A DNA stretch of 64,000 nucleotides from Patellaria atrata CBS 101060 (taxonomy: Eukaryota; Ascomycota; Dothideomycetes; Patellariales; Patellariaceae): assembly GCA_010093705.1 (NCBI GenBank), contig MU006092.1, forward strand, positions 378,623 through 442,622. The letters run 5' to 3'. A program made the translations under genes and the position numbers. Numbering within the stretch: position 1 is the first letter of the stretch; each line of letters starts with the position of its first letter. Shown here one piece after another: positions 46,739 to 58,588 of this stretch. The notes under the pieces were generated by a model. The model ran no database searches. It was not told where the DNA came from and saw nothing but the letters and a program-made list of their open reading frames with translations.

Positions 46739-49101
46739 TCACCTCGCCCCCTGCACCGGCATCTGATTCAACACCTCAGCCGCAAACCCATCCTTACTAC
46801 TGACACCCCTCAAATCCCACGTCGGACGCAACTGATCCCTCAAATCGTCTCTACTGGTAACGACCTCCTTCGGGATCCTAGAGACCCTATACGCACCATT
46901 TCTCAAGCTGTGGAGCTGGACCTGACTCATACCGGACCTATTACTGCGAATGCTACCCGCATCGGAGCCGTTGTCGCCGCCGCGGAAGCGCGGTGGAGGC
47001 GCGAAGTCGAGGGCGGTGAAGGTTTTGGAGTTGCGAAGGAGATGGCTGTGGTTGTGTTAGTTGGGTACATTGTTTTGATAAAATTTCGTGGGGTGAGGGG
47101 AGTGTGACTTACGGGCTTGGTACTGGACTTAATTCCTCAAAGGGGCTCGCGAGGGGGATATGCGGGCTCACTGCTGGACTATACGGTCTTCGGATATTTC
47201 CCATCGGGCTATCTGGTCTCCTCCCCTGTTGGCGATCCCTGAACGTCGTCGGGGGCGCAAAGTCAAGTGGATTGAATAGCGCGACATTATCGTCCTTCAA
47301 CAAATGCGGGGTAGGGAGAGACTTGAGCTCGGAGGGAGGCGGCATGGGACGTCTAGGTTGAGGCTGACGCGGTCCCGGACCACGGTAGTTGCTCATCGAG
47401 GAGTTACCACGGGGAGGGATGTAGCTGGGCTGGGAGCCGCTTGAGGAACGGCCGCGTGTTGCTGGGTCAGCGCCACGGAAGCGTGGTGGTGCACGAGGGG
47501 GAGGAGTCATGGCGCGACGCATGACGGGTTCGGCATAGGGAGCTTGGGCGACAACAAATTGACCGGTTGCCGGGTCGAAGATGGCACCGTCGCTGAGAAA
47601 CTCTTGGCCGTAGTCTTCATAGTAGGCGGTCTGTTGGTTGATACGGGGATCGGGCTTTGAGTCGTCGAAATACTCCTTGTAGAAAGAGCGGATACGGTTG
47701 GCACGTTGTTCTGGGTTATCCGCAGGGTCATCCGGTGGTAGAGGACGGACGCTCATAGATAGTCTCTTTGAACTGTAATCAAGTTCTGCCACTCCCAAGC
47801 CTACAGGTTGCTCATGCTCATCGATAACGGCCATAGGAGCTTCCGTGGATTGTCTTCTGGGAGAGGGAGGCGTAATCTGGAACCCATCACCGTAGTCGCT
47901 TGAGTCGCTCATGAAGCTAGTCGTATTAGGGTTATGGACAGAAGCTTGCATGGACTGGAGCCTCGGGGGACGGTGGTCTGATGACCTATTAGCTATCGCT
48001 ACAGGAGTGGGCTTCGCAACCTCAGCATTTGGAAGTTCAGCAGGAGACTGTGAAACAGTTGAAGTCCGAGAAGCATCCATCTCGACGACATGGTTGTCAC
48101 GAGAAGCGTCCCGGCTATGGATGAAGGCGCCGAGGTAGTTGTTGCTTGCACGTAACGCGTTGGCGTTCTTATCAAAGTAAGAGTCTCTCGACAGATCATT
48201 GGTACCAGGCGCTAACCCTCCGTTAGTTGACTGCTTCGGGGATGAATTTGAAGGTGACTGTTGGTGAGTGGGTTCTGGAAGGTTTAACCGAGGAGCATCA
48301 TAATGATCCTGGGCGTCTCCTCCAAGCGGAAATGAGTGAGACATCCGTTGGGCATTCTTCAGGAGACTGCCGTTCATTTTGCTACTATCGTCACTGTGTC
48401 CAGTATAAATCGAGGCATTATCCGCTTTGATCTTAGGAAGAGATCGGATGGATGCTCCGTCGTCGTTCTTTAAGAAACCAACCGGACGATAGGGATCCTC
48501 GTGGTCATGCATGGAGCGGGAAAGTGAGTGGAAAGATTCTCTAGAGCCATGGAGATGCGCTGGGAGGAGGTATGGACTTCCAAGCATATCCATTGATAAG
48601 CCGCGACCACGCATTGATTTTTCAGTATCCTGCAAAGACATTTCCGGAGGGCCTCCTTTACCCTTCTTCTTTTTCTTCCCCTGAGGTTCAGGCATTGGAT
48701 CCATACCAAAGTCGAGTGACTTATGCTTATCATTAATTTCCTCTTCTCTTTGTTTCTTTACATGACGACGGTGCATGAAGATTAAAAGGACGATAGCTAG
48801 AACAAGAGGGACGCTAGAACTTGGGTTAGTATGGTAATGTGGCGGAAGTGAAGTTTACCTACGCTACAGAAAGTGCGATTGGAAGTGCCATGCTTCCGGT
48901 AGGTTTCTCGCAGACGTTCCTTGTGTCTCCCTCGCTGCATGTCGCGCGCGACTCGGTCTCAGTTGTAGATGCAGCTCGTGGTTCTAAAGCAGGAGTGGGA
49001 GGGTCGTGGTGAGCTAACTGCAAAGGACGGAAGACATTTCGAGGACTTGGAGTCCTCTTCACATGGTGAAAGGCCATATGATTGTGGTGTCGGTGTTCCA
49101 T
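46739..49101 (-). CDS. Single-pass membrane protein with SKG6-like helix and disordered tail
   Basis: Three exons on the minus strand: 49101-48863, 48813-47113 and 47045-46739, giving 748 aa. Introns are 49 and 67 nt. The membrane helix MALPIALSVAVPLVLAIVLL (about 71-90) is completed by splicing and followed by the basic HRRHVKKQREEE. An outside N-terminus and inside C-terminus resemble the SKG6/TOS2/AXL2-type membrane segment seen in fungal polarity proteins. The 650-residue tail is disordered, with conserved islands RIRSFYKEYFDD, EFLSDGAIFDPATGQFVVAQ, RRAMTPPPRAPPRFRG, KSLPTPHLLKDD and, in the last exon, FTALDFAPPPRFRGGD and YRVSRIPKEVV. These islands mark a conserved but unnamed Pezizomycotina protein. 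The stop TGA overlaps a perfect GTGAGT donor, so a further 3' exon is possible. Confidence 0.83.
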
Positions 49102-50980
49102 CGCGTTAATTCTTCGATCGGGTTGGCCAGAAGTTTACCAACAGAAACAAGATGGCTTGGTTCGAGGATAGAGCAATTGTATCGACAACGTGGGTATATT
49201 TGACCGAAATCCAGCCTTGATCAAATGAAGAGAGATTCTAAATAGATATTACAGCGTAAAGTCGTTATGGCGAGGGTCGTTATTATCGCTTGACTGTGCA
49301 GAGGCTGATTAAGGAGTGATTAAACGCGAACAACAGAGCCGACAAGACAACAACAGCAATAGCTAAGGTACCTCTCCTATTAGTGAAAAGAATGACTTGG
49401 GTAAGTTAATGTTAAAAGAGTGACTGATCCAAAGCTGGACCTGAACTGACGCTGTCCTCAGCGCACCTGGAGATAGTCTTGCGAGCAGGTTGCGGAGTTG
49501 AGGATGAGGAAGTCAAGAGAGAAAGGAAGCAGCAGTTGCCAGTTGGGTCTGGGCTGCAGTGATGGGCGGAAGGGAGAAGGTGCGGTTGGCTCCCGGCGTT
49601 CTTTCCCAAGACACGGCTAAGGAGCTTGAAGCAATCCGAGTGAGATTTTTGATTGGCGCGTACCTGACCAGATTCGCAGATCCCTGTTCTTGTTGTATCT
49701 GGGATTTGTGGACTCGTGACTGGTCAAACACAAAATTAGCACAAATTGATCTCGAAGACAAAGAAACTTTCAAACATTTCTCCATTATTCAATCTGAGTC
49801 CATCATATAAACTCTCAACACTATTTGGACTTTATATCTTCAAGACACAACATGATTCCCGTCCAACTGTATAACTCTGAGGGCACTCGCACAAGATACA
49901 AAATTCACGCTATGACTTGCACAAGACCAACGCCTTGCGTAATAGGGTAAGCGCCTCATGATGCAAGCATCCCCTTAGCCACGAGGGTGCCTAATCGGGT
50001 TTAACTCAGGTACTGTACCGGCGGCTCTAGCTTCTCTAACCCCTTCATAAAGAAAAAGAAGAAAATAGATTGCCCAGAGCTGCAGCCACAACTCCAACGG
50101 CTTTTGGCGTTTTCGTTATCTTTTTATCAAGGTAAGATCAATTTCTTCCTCCAGTACCGAAGGTCAAGTGAAGTCTTTTATATACATCGAACGGGATCAA
50201 AGATAGAAATTGTAACTGTAACCGTACAGTGTATTCGCAGAACTATAAAGCCCTCGTCTCATTGTCGACCCCGTACCTCGACCCTCGCGTGTGGCCATGT
50301 GCAACACCCGACCCATACCCTCATTTCGCTTCCGCTCTGTTGCATTTGCACTGTTTTACAGCATGTTTCCAGTATCATAATACAGTAAATTTATTCCGCA
50401 TTATGCCACACCCTAGTCAAACAACTTAAACAAGGAGCCTCATCTAGGCCTCTGTTTCGTGGCTTGTGTAGCTTCGGGGTTACCATCCTCGATCAATCAA
50501 ACTGGGTTGTTGTGATTATCACTTTATCCGCCCTTGTCTTATCGAGTACATTAGGTATGACGACAGTATGATACTGCACTCTGAATTTCACGATGAATAC
50601 TGGGAGAGAAGTTGAGATTTGATATGAGGCAGGATAAAATATCTGTTTGGTTCACACAACCACCACCTATAAAGGTCACCGTAGAAATTCAACGAGTTGG
50701 TTGGTCCTAAGTCTGGACTGTTAGGCAACAACGTATTCTAAAGGCCTATTATACGGTACTTCTGAGCGAAGTTTCTGTAGTATCTCATCATAATAAGTAA
50801 CGTTTTCCTAGTCAAACATACTTTCCTAAACACATCGATCTGATTCCTGAGGATGGAGCTAATACGCAGCAACACGCAGAAACCATAGAGTTATCGCTCA
50901 AGAATATCGCCACTCTCCACGCTTTTCTCACTCCCCTCAACAATTCTCTACCCCTTTCTCACTCCCACCACCCACAACCA
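49102..50980. other. Intergenic region, no gene seen
   Basis: Begins with the 5' region of the SKG6-like gene. Frames at 49513-49810 lie on both strands without family resemblance. The remainder is AT-rich with scattered GTAC motifs. Confidence 0.55.
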
Positions 50981-53007
50981 TCACCCTCGCCCCCCAACCC
51001 TTCCCCCTTCCCCTTTGCTCAACAACATATCCCCCATAACCTCAATCTCCCGCCGATAGACAGCAACCTCATCGGCATCTCCAAACAGTACCGCGATCTC
51101 TTCGAGCGGTTGCTGCCTGTGTCCGGGAAGCGGAGCCAGATGATCAACCCGCCAATCGTGCCGGGGATGATGAACACAGAGGTAGAACTTCCAACCGATG
51201 TTCCTGCAATGCGGTGTTAGCTTTAAACTGGTTGGTTTCTGGGAACTGTGTTGTGGTATTCCTTGTCCTAGGTGGACGATTGCTTGGATGGGAGTCGGGG
51301 TGACTGTGAGATTGAAGGAGATTTTTGTTACTTGGGCTTGACTGTACACCCTAACGAGGCTGTAATTATAAAGTATACAATATCGCCTGAGCGTACGGTA
51401 CAAAGTGATCTGATTATACAACCTGACATGACGAGGCAAGGAAACTTTAATGTACAGAATGACTGGACTATAATGATACTGTACACAACTGCGTGACTGT
51501 ACGAAGATCACTTGACGTTATAAGATGAATGATTGTACGAAACCACAATTGTACAACCGGACTGGACTGTGCTGATAATCTAATTGTACGAATAACAAGC
51601 GAAGAGAACCTTAGAATCTACCATAGAATACTCAATAGAAAAGCAAGCGCACAGCGAACAAGGAACCACAGCAATGGATGAAATTATCAGAGAAATACGC
51701 ACTCAAATGCAGAAGGCGCAGCTTGCAGCCACATGATATTGGGCAGGGCTGTGACAGAGACACCTAGAGCCAGTCCCTTCGCGCGTAATGTGAAGGCCAA
51801 ACTTCAGCCCTGTAGAGATCAGTTGCGACACATTACAGACACACTCCTATCGACGCAAACCTACCAGAAGCTAAACTGTGTTCCGTCGACAAAAAGCCCA
51901 TACGGGATCTGAAAGATAAGAAGCATGGTAACAGCAGCATGAAGAGCAGCCGTATTGTCCGAAGGAACGAAAGTGGCGACAAGAGCTGCTTCGATGATGA
52001 ATGTGACCATACATCCGAGCACGCCGAACCTGAGATATCTATTGCATAGGAAGTGGCCGACTATCCATACCGCCATCAAATTGATACCTAAGGTAAGTGT
52101 AAGCCATGCTGCTGGATACAATAACTGCTTGACTGGTCTAAATCCTCGGTCTCGGTAAAGAGTCGGTCTGTAATCTAGGGATTGCTGGCTACGGATCTAG
52201 AACCAGGAGGTATGAACTGACTGTTGATAACCAGAACACCAGAGCATTTGATCAGAGAAAGCTAGGCCTACCGTAATCCAACCACGCATGCGGTAGGAGG
52301 GCTTCCGAATGATATGAAGCCAAGAACTTCCCAGAGTACGGTCGGTTGCGATCTACTTCTGAATTTGATAGAACTCAACTCGCCCAACTTGGTTATCTTG
52401 GTCAGTTGGATCGCTGTGACGTCTATCAAGAATTGCACGTGCCTCATCATGCTGATCTTTCATACAATAGCGGTGGCTCCGGGATCCAGTACAGTCTAGC
52501 TACGAGCATCAAGGGCCAAGCACATTTGAGGTGCAAGAGGTGAGCGCCATGTATTTCTCCCACCATTTTCCCAGAAGAAGAACCCAAAGCTCACCCACCC
52601 TTGGACCATTTAGCCAAAGATCTAGGCCACTGCATGTATGTCAACAAGACCGCCTCGCATGTCCACCGGTGACCACTCAGACATCCAGATCTTTGAGTGT
52701 AAGCTAAAGGAGCATATTCATAAACCGTTGAGAAAGCTTACCGGAACTGCGGCCAAGGACATGAAATGCAGCTGCACCCGCAATGAACCGGAAAACCAGG
52801 AACTGCACCAGAAATAGTGGCAAATGTAGCGCCCTGGAAGAATCGATGGTATGTAGGGACGCCATTCTTTGTTAACGTTGAGAAGATAGGGATGGTTATA
52901 GATAATAGCTCTTTTGTATGGTGAGAAGATGAAGTTCGAATATGTTGAGGAAGTTTCAAGGATTCATATACTCTGGTGGTCTCTTTCGCCACCAGCGGGA
53001 GGTGCAC
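50981..53007 (-). pseudogene. Decayed MFS sugar transporter
   Basis: Ordered fragments on the minus strand match a sugar porter of the major facilitator superfamily. Near 52760 a frame reads FLVFRFIAGAAAFHVL, the early helix region. Around 52280-52440 it reads DEARAILDRRHSDPTDQ and, further on, IIRKPSYRMRGWITVG, the central loop. At 51861-52121 it reads GCMVTFIIEAALVATFVPSD and YGLFVDGTQFSFW. Around 51700-51800 come LALGVSVTALPNIMWLQAAP and an RAKG remnant. The end (50981-51230) shows IIPGTIGGLIIWLRFPDT and PLEEIAVLFGDADEVAVY. Frames change several times and an in-frame TAG lies near 52354 within the central loop. This was a hexose or disaccharide porter and is no longer functional. It overlaps the GTAC-rich block. 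Confidence 0.75.
51344..51589. repeat. Cluster of nine GTAC motifs
   Basis: GTAC occurs at 51344, 51393, 51398, 51452, 51481, 51499, 51535, 51551 and 51586, mostly as CTGTAC, TTGTAC or TGTACA. About one is expected in 246 bases. The block lies inside the decayed transporter. Confidence 0.7.
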
Positions 53008-54284
53008 TGACTGTAAGGCAGGATGGTAGGCGTTTGTTCACTGTGGTATCTTTTGATAGAATGGAGGGATATCGGCTTCGGAAAAGTAAAAGTGCTTGCT
53101 GTTTGGCGAATGCGGTTTCTTAGGGGTGTTGACGGTCTAAGTTTTTTTGGTTCTATGATCTCGATGGATTATGCTTTGTATCTTTTTTAATATGTATTAG
53201 AATAAAAGCTCTAAGTCTATGCGTACTATAGAGTAAATCAGTTTTATATCTAAAGTATGTCCTTGTGGGTGCATCTTACAAAGGCCAATACAAGTAGCAT
53301 GAACAGATCTTTTAAGTTATTGACAAGGGTATGCGGGAACGTGCAGGATATGCGCGGATAGTTACAGAACACTCCCAGGACACTTGCAAGACAGATTCAG
53401 GACAAGAACATCAGTTCTAGGATAAGGTCGAAAGAAGAGGACATTAACCATGAGACAAGAGCGAGGAGAGAAAGAGTAAAGACAAGGACAAGGTGTTATA
53501 GAAGATTATAGTTTTTCTCATTCACAATAAGACAGTCATGTCTCTTGGTTCATTTGGTTCTAGAGCTGATAGAAAAATGGATGGCGAATCGTCCATGGGG
53601 GAAAGAAACACGTCGTCTTCAACCTTGGAGCTGGAAAGGCCGCCATCATCCAGGAGAATGCATGGCTTACTGTTTTCTATTCATCTTAGCTTATGTGGCA
53701 GGTTCGTCTAGAAATACCGCTGAAGGGCATCCCAGAGAGTTGCTTAGAATTTGTTTCGGGTCGAGCTTGACGCAGGGTTCTTGTGGTAATAGAGCAGGAA
53801 TGAATCGTAGTGTACCGTTTGTAATGTAGGTTGGGCCCTTAGCCTATTTTTCTAGAGTTCTTGAAAAGCGTGCTGGTTGAGAAACGAGATTTTAATAAGA
53901 GGTGTTGTATACAGTATCTTTGGGATGTGAGCCTTAAGCTGAAGACTGCATCGTGTGAGTCACGTTCCACAACTTAGTATTCTCTGCTCATTTTGCAGGG
54001 CCGCTATTGTACGTATACATGGATACTAGTGAAATTCACCAGGAGTCGGATTTGGACAAGGATTCTTTCGCCACTATATGGTTCCTGCATTGCTGTACAG
54101 TACACATAATGGGACGAAAGCTTAACTCACAAATTCATTTCGTTAGCATTGAACTATACAGTGGGTTGATAGCCTTCTCCGAGTGTACAGCTATTCAAAT
54201 AGCTTCCCAACAAGAAACCTAATGATATATCGTCGTGACGTTGGTTGCGTTTGACGACTTAGTAATATGGGTATACTAACCATC
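53008..54284. other. Intergenic, no gene seen
   Basis: AT-rich. The frame at 53545-53829 is open but unrecognised and without splice support. The right end is the 3' UTR of UTP25. Confidence 0.5.
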
Positions 54285-56520
54285 TCAAATAAAGTCAAAC
54301 GTATCTCCCCTCTTATCTTTCACCATCCCGTTAACTCTCTTAGTCCCAATAATCCTCTCCATCCTCAAACCGTCCCATCTCGAAAACATGGCCCTCAAGC
54401 TAACTTCACTTGGATCCGTCTTCCCCTCTGCCACTGTTTCCCCCAGAAATCCGCCCACGATCTCCTCGTAGAAGATAGGATTATCGGGCACAGCATACAT
54501 AACAACCTTCTTCACTCCTCTGACCCGATACCGTCTGAAATGATGTGCGCGACCACTGTACAGCAGGACCGCGTGACGACCGGTAAGGAAATGTGAGCGC
54601 GCTCGCCGCACGTCGGGTACGTCCGTATACTCTGAGATCGCTCCAAATGATATATTCTCCGTTTGGGTTGATGTGGCAAAGTGATTCCGGACACGCACAA
54701 AGTCATGATATGAAGGAATGAAAATGAGGATGCCTTGTCCGCCTTCCGCCGGCTTCGGTAACCGTGTCAAGCCTGGAAGAATCGCAGTGCAGAAATACTT
54801 GAACCGGGAATCCGGATCCGCGACGGGATTAGGAGAGTCGTATCTCGAGAACGTCTGTTTGACCTGGAGAGGGAGATGTACGATTGCTCCGTCGTACTCA
54901 GGTTGATATTTGACTTTTCCGGCGACGTTGTGGCAGTATCTGGAAAAAAGACTATTGAGTTCAGGGGTTAGGTAAGCAGAGAGTATGACGGTCTGACGGA
55001 GATATTTTGCGTTATTATCCAGGTACCAAGAACGTACACGACTGAAATCGCAACCGTGGGCCTCCTTAGGCTGTTGATTCAAATGGCTGAATATATATTC
55101 TACATGGTCCCAGTTTTGCATGAGCATCGCGTCTGCCTGATCAACAATGACCAGTTCGATTGAACTTAGGAAATCGGAGTCCTGTTTCTTGGTTTTGGGG
55201 TCAACTGTCTCAATAGTTCGTCGGAGTCCCAGTGGTGAAGCAAAAATAATATCGGAATTATAGAATTTCGAGAAAAACTTTATGGTTTTGCGCGTAAACT
55301 TCAATCCTAATTTGTATTCGTTGTTGTCGTTACCTTCGAATAGTTCTCGGAAGTCTTCAGGCTTGGCTTCAAATAGCTTCCCGTCATCAACGTTAGCAAA
55401 TGTGTCCTGAAACCTCTTCTTGTTTTCCTGCTGCTCTGGGTCGCATAACTCTGTGATAATGTTGACCGCGTGTACGCAAGCTTCTTTCGTTTCGAGAAGC
55501 ATAAGAATTTTAGGCCTGGTAAAGCCTTGATCCCTTAACTCGAGATCCGTCTCCTCTTGTTCTCTTGATAGGCGTGCTGTGTTCTTCAGTATCCGATCTC
55601 GAGTTTTGAATAGGTGGTTAAGGGCATGTAGACAGGCGACCTTCCTTAAATTTCTCCCGTTACTGACTGTCCGCCCGGCAAATAAGATGTCCTTATAATC
55701 AAATAAATGTGGCGTTACTGCAACTTGCACTTTATCCAGTTCCCCAATGGATTTCTGCGCGGGATCTATAATTCTCCGCTTTAGCTTTAAATCATCTAAT
55801 GACCGAATGTTTCGTTTTGAGGGTGGTGCCGTATCTCCAGCCAGGCTAATTGAAGCTTTACCGAGAGATCCTATTTGGATCTTGTGAGAAGCCCATTTAT
55901 TTGCTTGGACATCTTTTACTTTTAAGTTTAGTTGCTCCATAGTGGGAGAGAAGTGAGACTCAAATGGATCAGCTGCATCCTCATCCTCATTGTCAAGCAA
56001 CTGATCCTCAATTGCTTCTTGTTCATTTTCGTTTACATTCTCGACGTCGTTGGGATCAGGAGCCCCTTCATCAAACGATGAGTCTTGATTATGACCTTCC
56101 TCGAAGTCGTCATCGTGAGTGGCATCCGGCGTACTGGCAGAGGACCTATCTTCACGTACATCATCATCATTCAATCTTCTTTTTTTCTTTGGAGGCCGGG
56201 TTGAACGAGATGATTGCTGGAAAAGCTGGAGCAACAAGTTGTATGCTTTAGTAGGAGGTTCAATAACTTCTTCCTCGCCGCCAGATTCTTCGCTCGAGCT
56301 TAACTCGTCCTCCTCTTCTTCAGCCCGTGTAGGGCTTGCAGTATCCCTAAAGATGATGAGTTTTAAATCTAAGTCAAGTGACCCTATTATCTTACTCTAC
56401 TTCCTGCTCAGGATCTTCTATACGAGACTTTTGGAAATTGTCTCGGCGAGGAAAACTCTTCTTCTGCCGCTTTGCAATTCTACCTGTATTATGACTAGAT
56501 TTGCGATGTATTGGAGCCAT
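54285..56520 (-). CDS. utp25: U3 snoRNA-associated protein 25 (UTP25)
   Basis: Two exons on the minus strand (56520-56396 and 56346-54285; 49-nt intron) encode 728 aa. The N-terminal 170 residues are basic and then strongly acidic (EEEEDELSSSEESGGEEE), as in nucleolar proteins. The UTP25 domain, a degenerate DEAD-box-like helicase fold, follows with PHLFDYKDILFAGRTVSNG, LHALNHLFKTRDRIL, FTRPKILMLLETKEACVHAV, IIFASPLGLRRTIE, SSIELVIVDQADAMLMQNWD and RQTVILSAYLTPELNSLFSR. It ends with HAVLLYSGRAHHFRRYRVRG and VVMYAVPDNPIFYEEIV. The motif II equivalent is VDQAD rather than DEAD, and a Walker A is absent, as expected for this family. It acts in the small-subunit processome in pre-18S rRNA maturation. 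Divergent from eIF3f. Confidence 0.96.
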
Positions 56521-56790
56521 AATCAAGGTATCTCTTGTAAAGGTGATAGCAATAACGGTCGTTGAGGTTCATATGAAAAAAAGTCTACGCACAGACCATA
56601 AGATTAGATCCACCAAGATTAGATTTTTTTTCTGCGGTGTTCAGACGAAGCGAGGAATTTTGAGATTAAGCCCACGACAGCCCACCAAACAGAACAATAT
56701 CCCCACCGGCGTCCACCAGAACTGTCTGGTTTTTGAAATCGAGGCCTTTAGATTGAGAGTCTTAGACAGTTTACCTAACATCCGCCCGTC
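56521..56790. promoter_or_regulatory. Short divergent promoter (UTP25/eIF3f)
   Basis: Only 270 bases separate the start codons of a ribosome-biogenesis gene and a translation-initiation gene. A shared bidirectional promoter is likely; the region includes an AT-rich tract near 56620. Confidence 0.5.
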
Positions 56791-57940
56791 ATGGCGGACA
56801 CGCAATCTTTCCTCCACCTAGCCCGTCCTCTTGGTCCCGCATCTGTTGGAGCGCAACCGTCAACCGCACCCTTGTCGGTTACGATACAACCACAAGTAAG
56901 AACAAGCACAAATCATATCTCAGATTACATTCGACTGAACATAGAATAGGCTCTTTTCTCTATCCTAGATCACGCCGTCCGAAGACCTCAAGATCAAGAT
57001 CGCGTAATTGGTACGCTACTGGGTACGCGCAGCGAAGATGGCACCGAAGTTGAGATTCGAAACTGCTATGCAGTCCCACACACAGAGACCACTGAACAGG
57101 TCGAAGTAGACATGGACTATCAGAAGTCTATGCTGGCGCTTCATCTACGCGCCAACCCTCGAGAGGTTCTTGTGGGATGGTACGCCACGTCAGGCGAGCT
57201 TAACACATTCTCCGCCCTTATTCAAAACTTTTACGGCCAGCAAGGTGATGGGACATGGCCACATCCCGCAGTGCATTTGACGGTCAGCACCATTCCAGGG
57301 GAGGATATTGAAGCAAGGACGTATATTAGTGCGCCAATAGGGGTTACTGCTGAGAGGGCAGCTGATAGCTGTTTATTCATACCAGTACCATATGAAATCA
57401 AATATGGCGAGGCCGAAAAGAGCGGATTAGAAATAATAGCCGCTGCTAAAGACAAGGAGGATCGAACCACAAATATTGCTACAGACATTGAGTCGATAGA
57501 GACTGCTATTGAACAGGTGCTTGATATGCTGGAGCGCGTCTCTAACTATGTCAGCAACGTATTGGATGAGGAAGCGGAGCCAAGCACCGCTTTAGGACAA
57601 TTCTTGATGAATGCTTTGAGTTTGGCGCCGAAGGTTGAGCCTGCAGATATTGAGAGAGATTTGTACGTAATGCTCTTTACTTTTATACATCGATTACTAA
57701 TGGTCACTCAGCAACAACCACATCCAGGATGTTCTAGTCGTCTCATATCTGGCCAACACTATCCGTACACAGATCGACTTGTCGAATAGATTAGCAACTG
57801 CTGCCCTTACTCTTGGAACTGGAGACGCACTAGGAGGCTCCACAGGAGGCCAGGAAGGTGGCCAGAAAGAGGGAGGGAGACAAGACCAGAGACGTGGTGG
57901 GAAAGGAAGAGGGCAGAACAGACAGCAGCAGCAGGAGTAG
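56791..57940 (+). CDS. eif3f: Translation initiation factor eIF3 subunit f
   Basis: Three exons (56791-56895, 56950-57662, 57712-57940) encode 348 aa. Introns are 54 and 49 nt. The N-terminus ([13 protein letters not shown]) is followed by an MPN domain: [18 protein letters not shown] (joined by splicing), [42 protein letters not shown] and [10 protein letters not shown]. The zinc-binding JAMM residues are not all present, as in other eIF3f proteins. The second half is the MitMem/Maintenance helical region: [20 protein letters not shown] and, after the last splice, [20 protein letters not shown]. The tail is Gly/Gln/Arg-rich. It is a cytosolic eIF3 core subunit needed for pre-initiation complex assembly. 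Confidence 0.97.
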
Positions 57941-58588
57941 GTTCAGTAATGTGCGCTTTATGAAATATAGTGATGTGCATGATGGATGCATTTGGCCGGG
58001 AAGAGGTCTGGCGTTCAAGGTGCAGCATAATTGTGTATATTTGGTGGCCCCTATTCTGAGCGCTTTAAAAGGACCTGTATATCCGGTCCCCAAAGTTGAC
58101 GGCCGAGCGTGCTGTCTGGTAGCAACTTGGAATTGCGTTGAGCAACTGTATTCACACATCGTCCATGACAGAAAATGGCTTTCGAATCCTTGGCCGTTCG
58201 TGAACTCAGAAACTGTCTCCTATTCTATGGAAATGACTGATTCACGTGTATGCTGAGAAATATTAATTTTCTTCCGACCGTATTGATAGTTCACAGGCGA
58301 TATTTGCGTACGACATGCCCTTTGGTGTGACAAATAAATAGCTAACTGTACTAAAATGACCGTAAAATCTTGTCTGACGTCTTCTTAAGCAACAATAAGC
58401 TCAAAGGGACGAGGGCGGATAAATTCCGGCTCATTACGCCTTAGAAATGTAGACGCCCGAATGCAAGAACTCAACTCGGCGCGTCTCCGTTCGAATTCCA
58501 CAACTACACTCCTTACTCGACAACGAGGTCGGAGATGGGCTTACAAAACCAACACAGACCTTGATAGTGTCGAGTTTCTACCTTAATC
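57941..58588. other. Intergenic, no gene seen
   Basis: Between two co-oriented genes. The plus-strand frame that extends from the eIF3f end to 58256 is a frame shadow with no family resemblance. Confidence 0.55.

Noticed and set aside
58481-58505. GTTCGAATTCC as a tRNA B box
   Set aside because: No A box or acceptor stem at a suitable distance.
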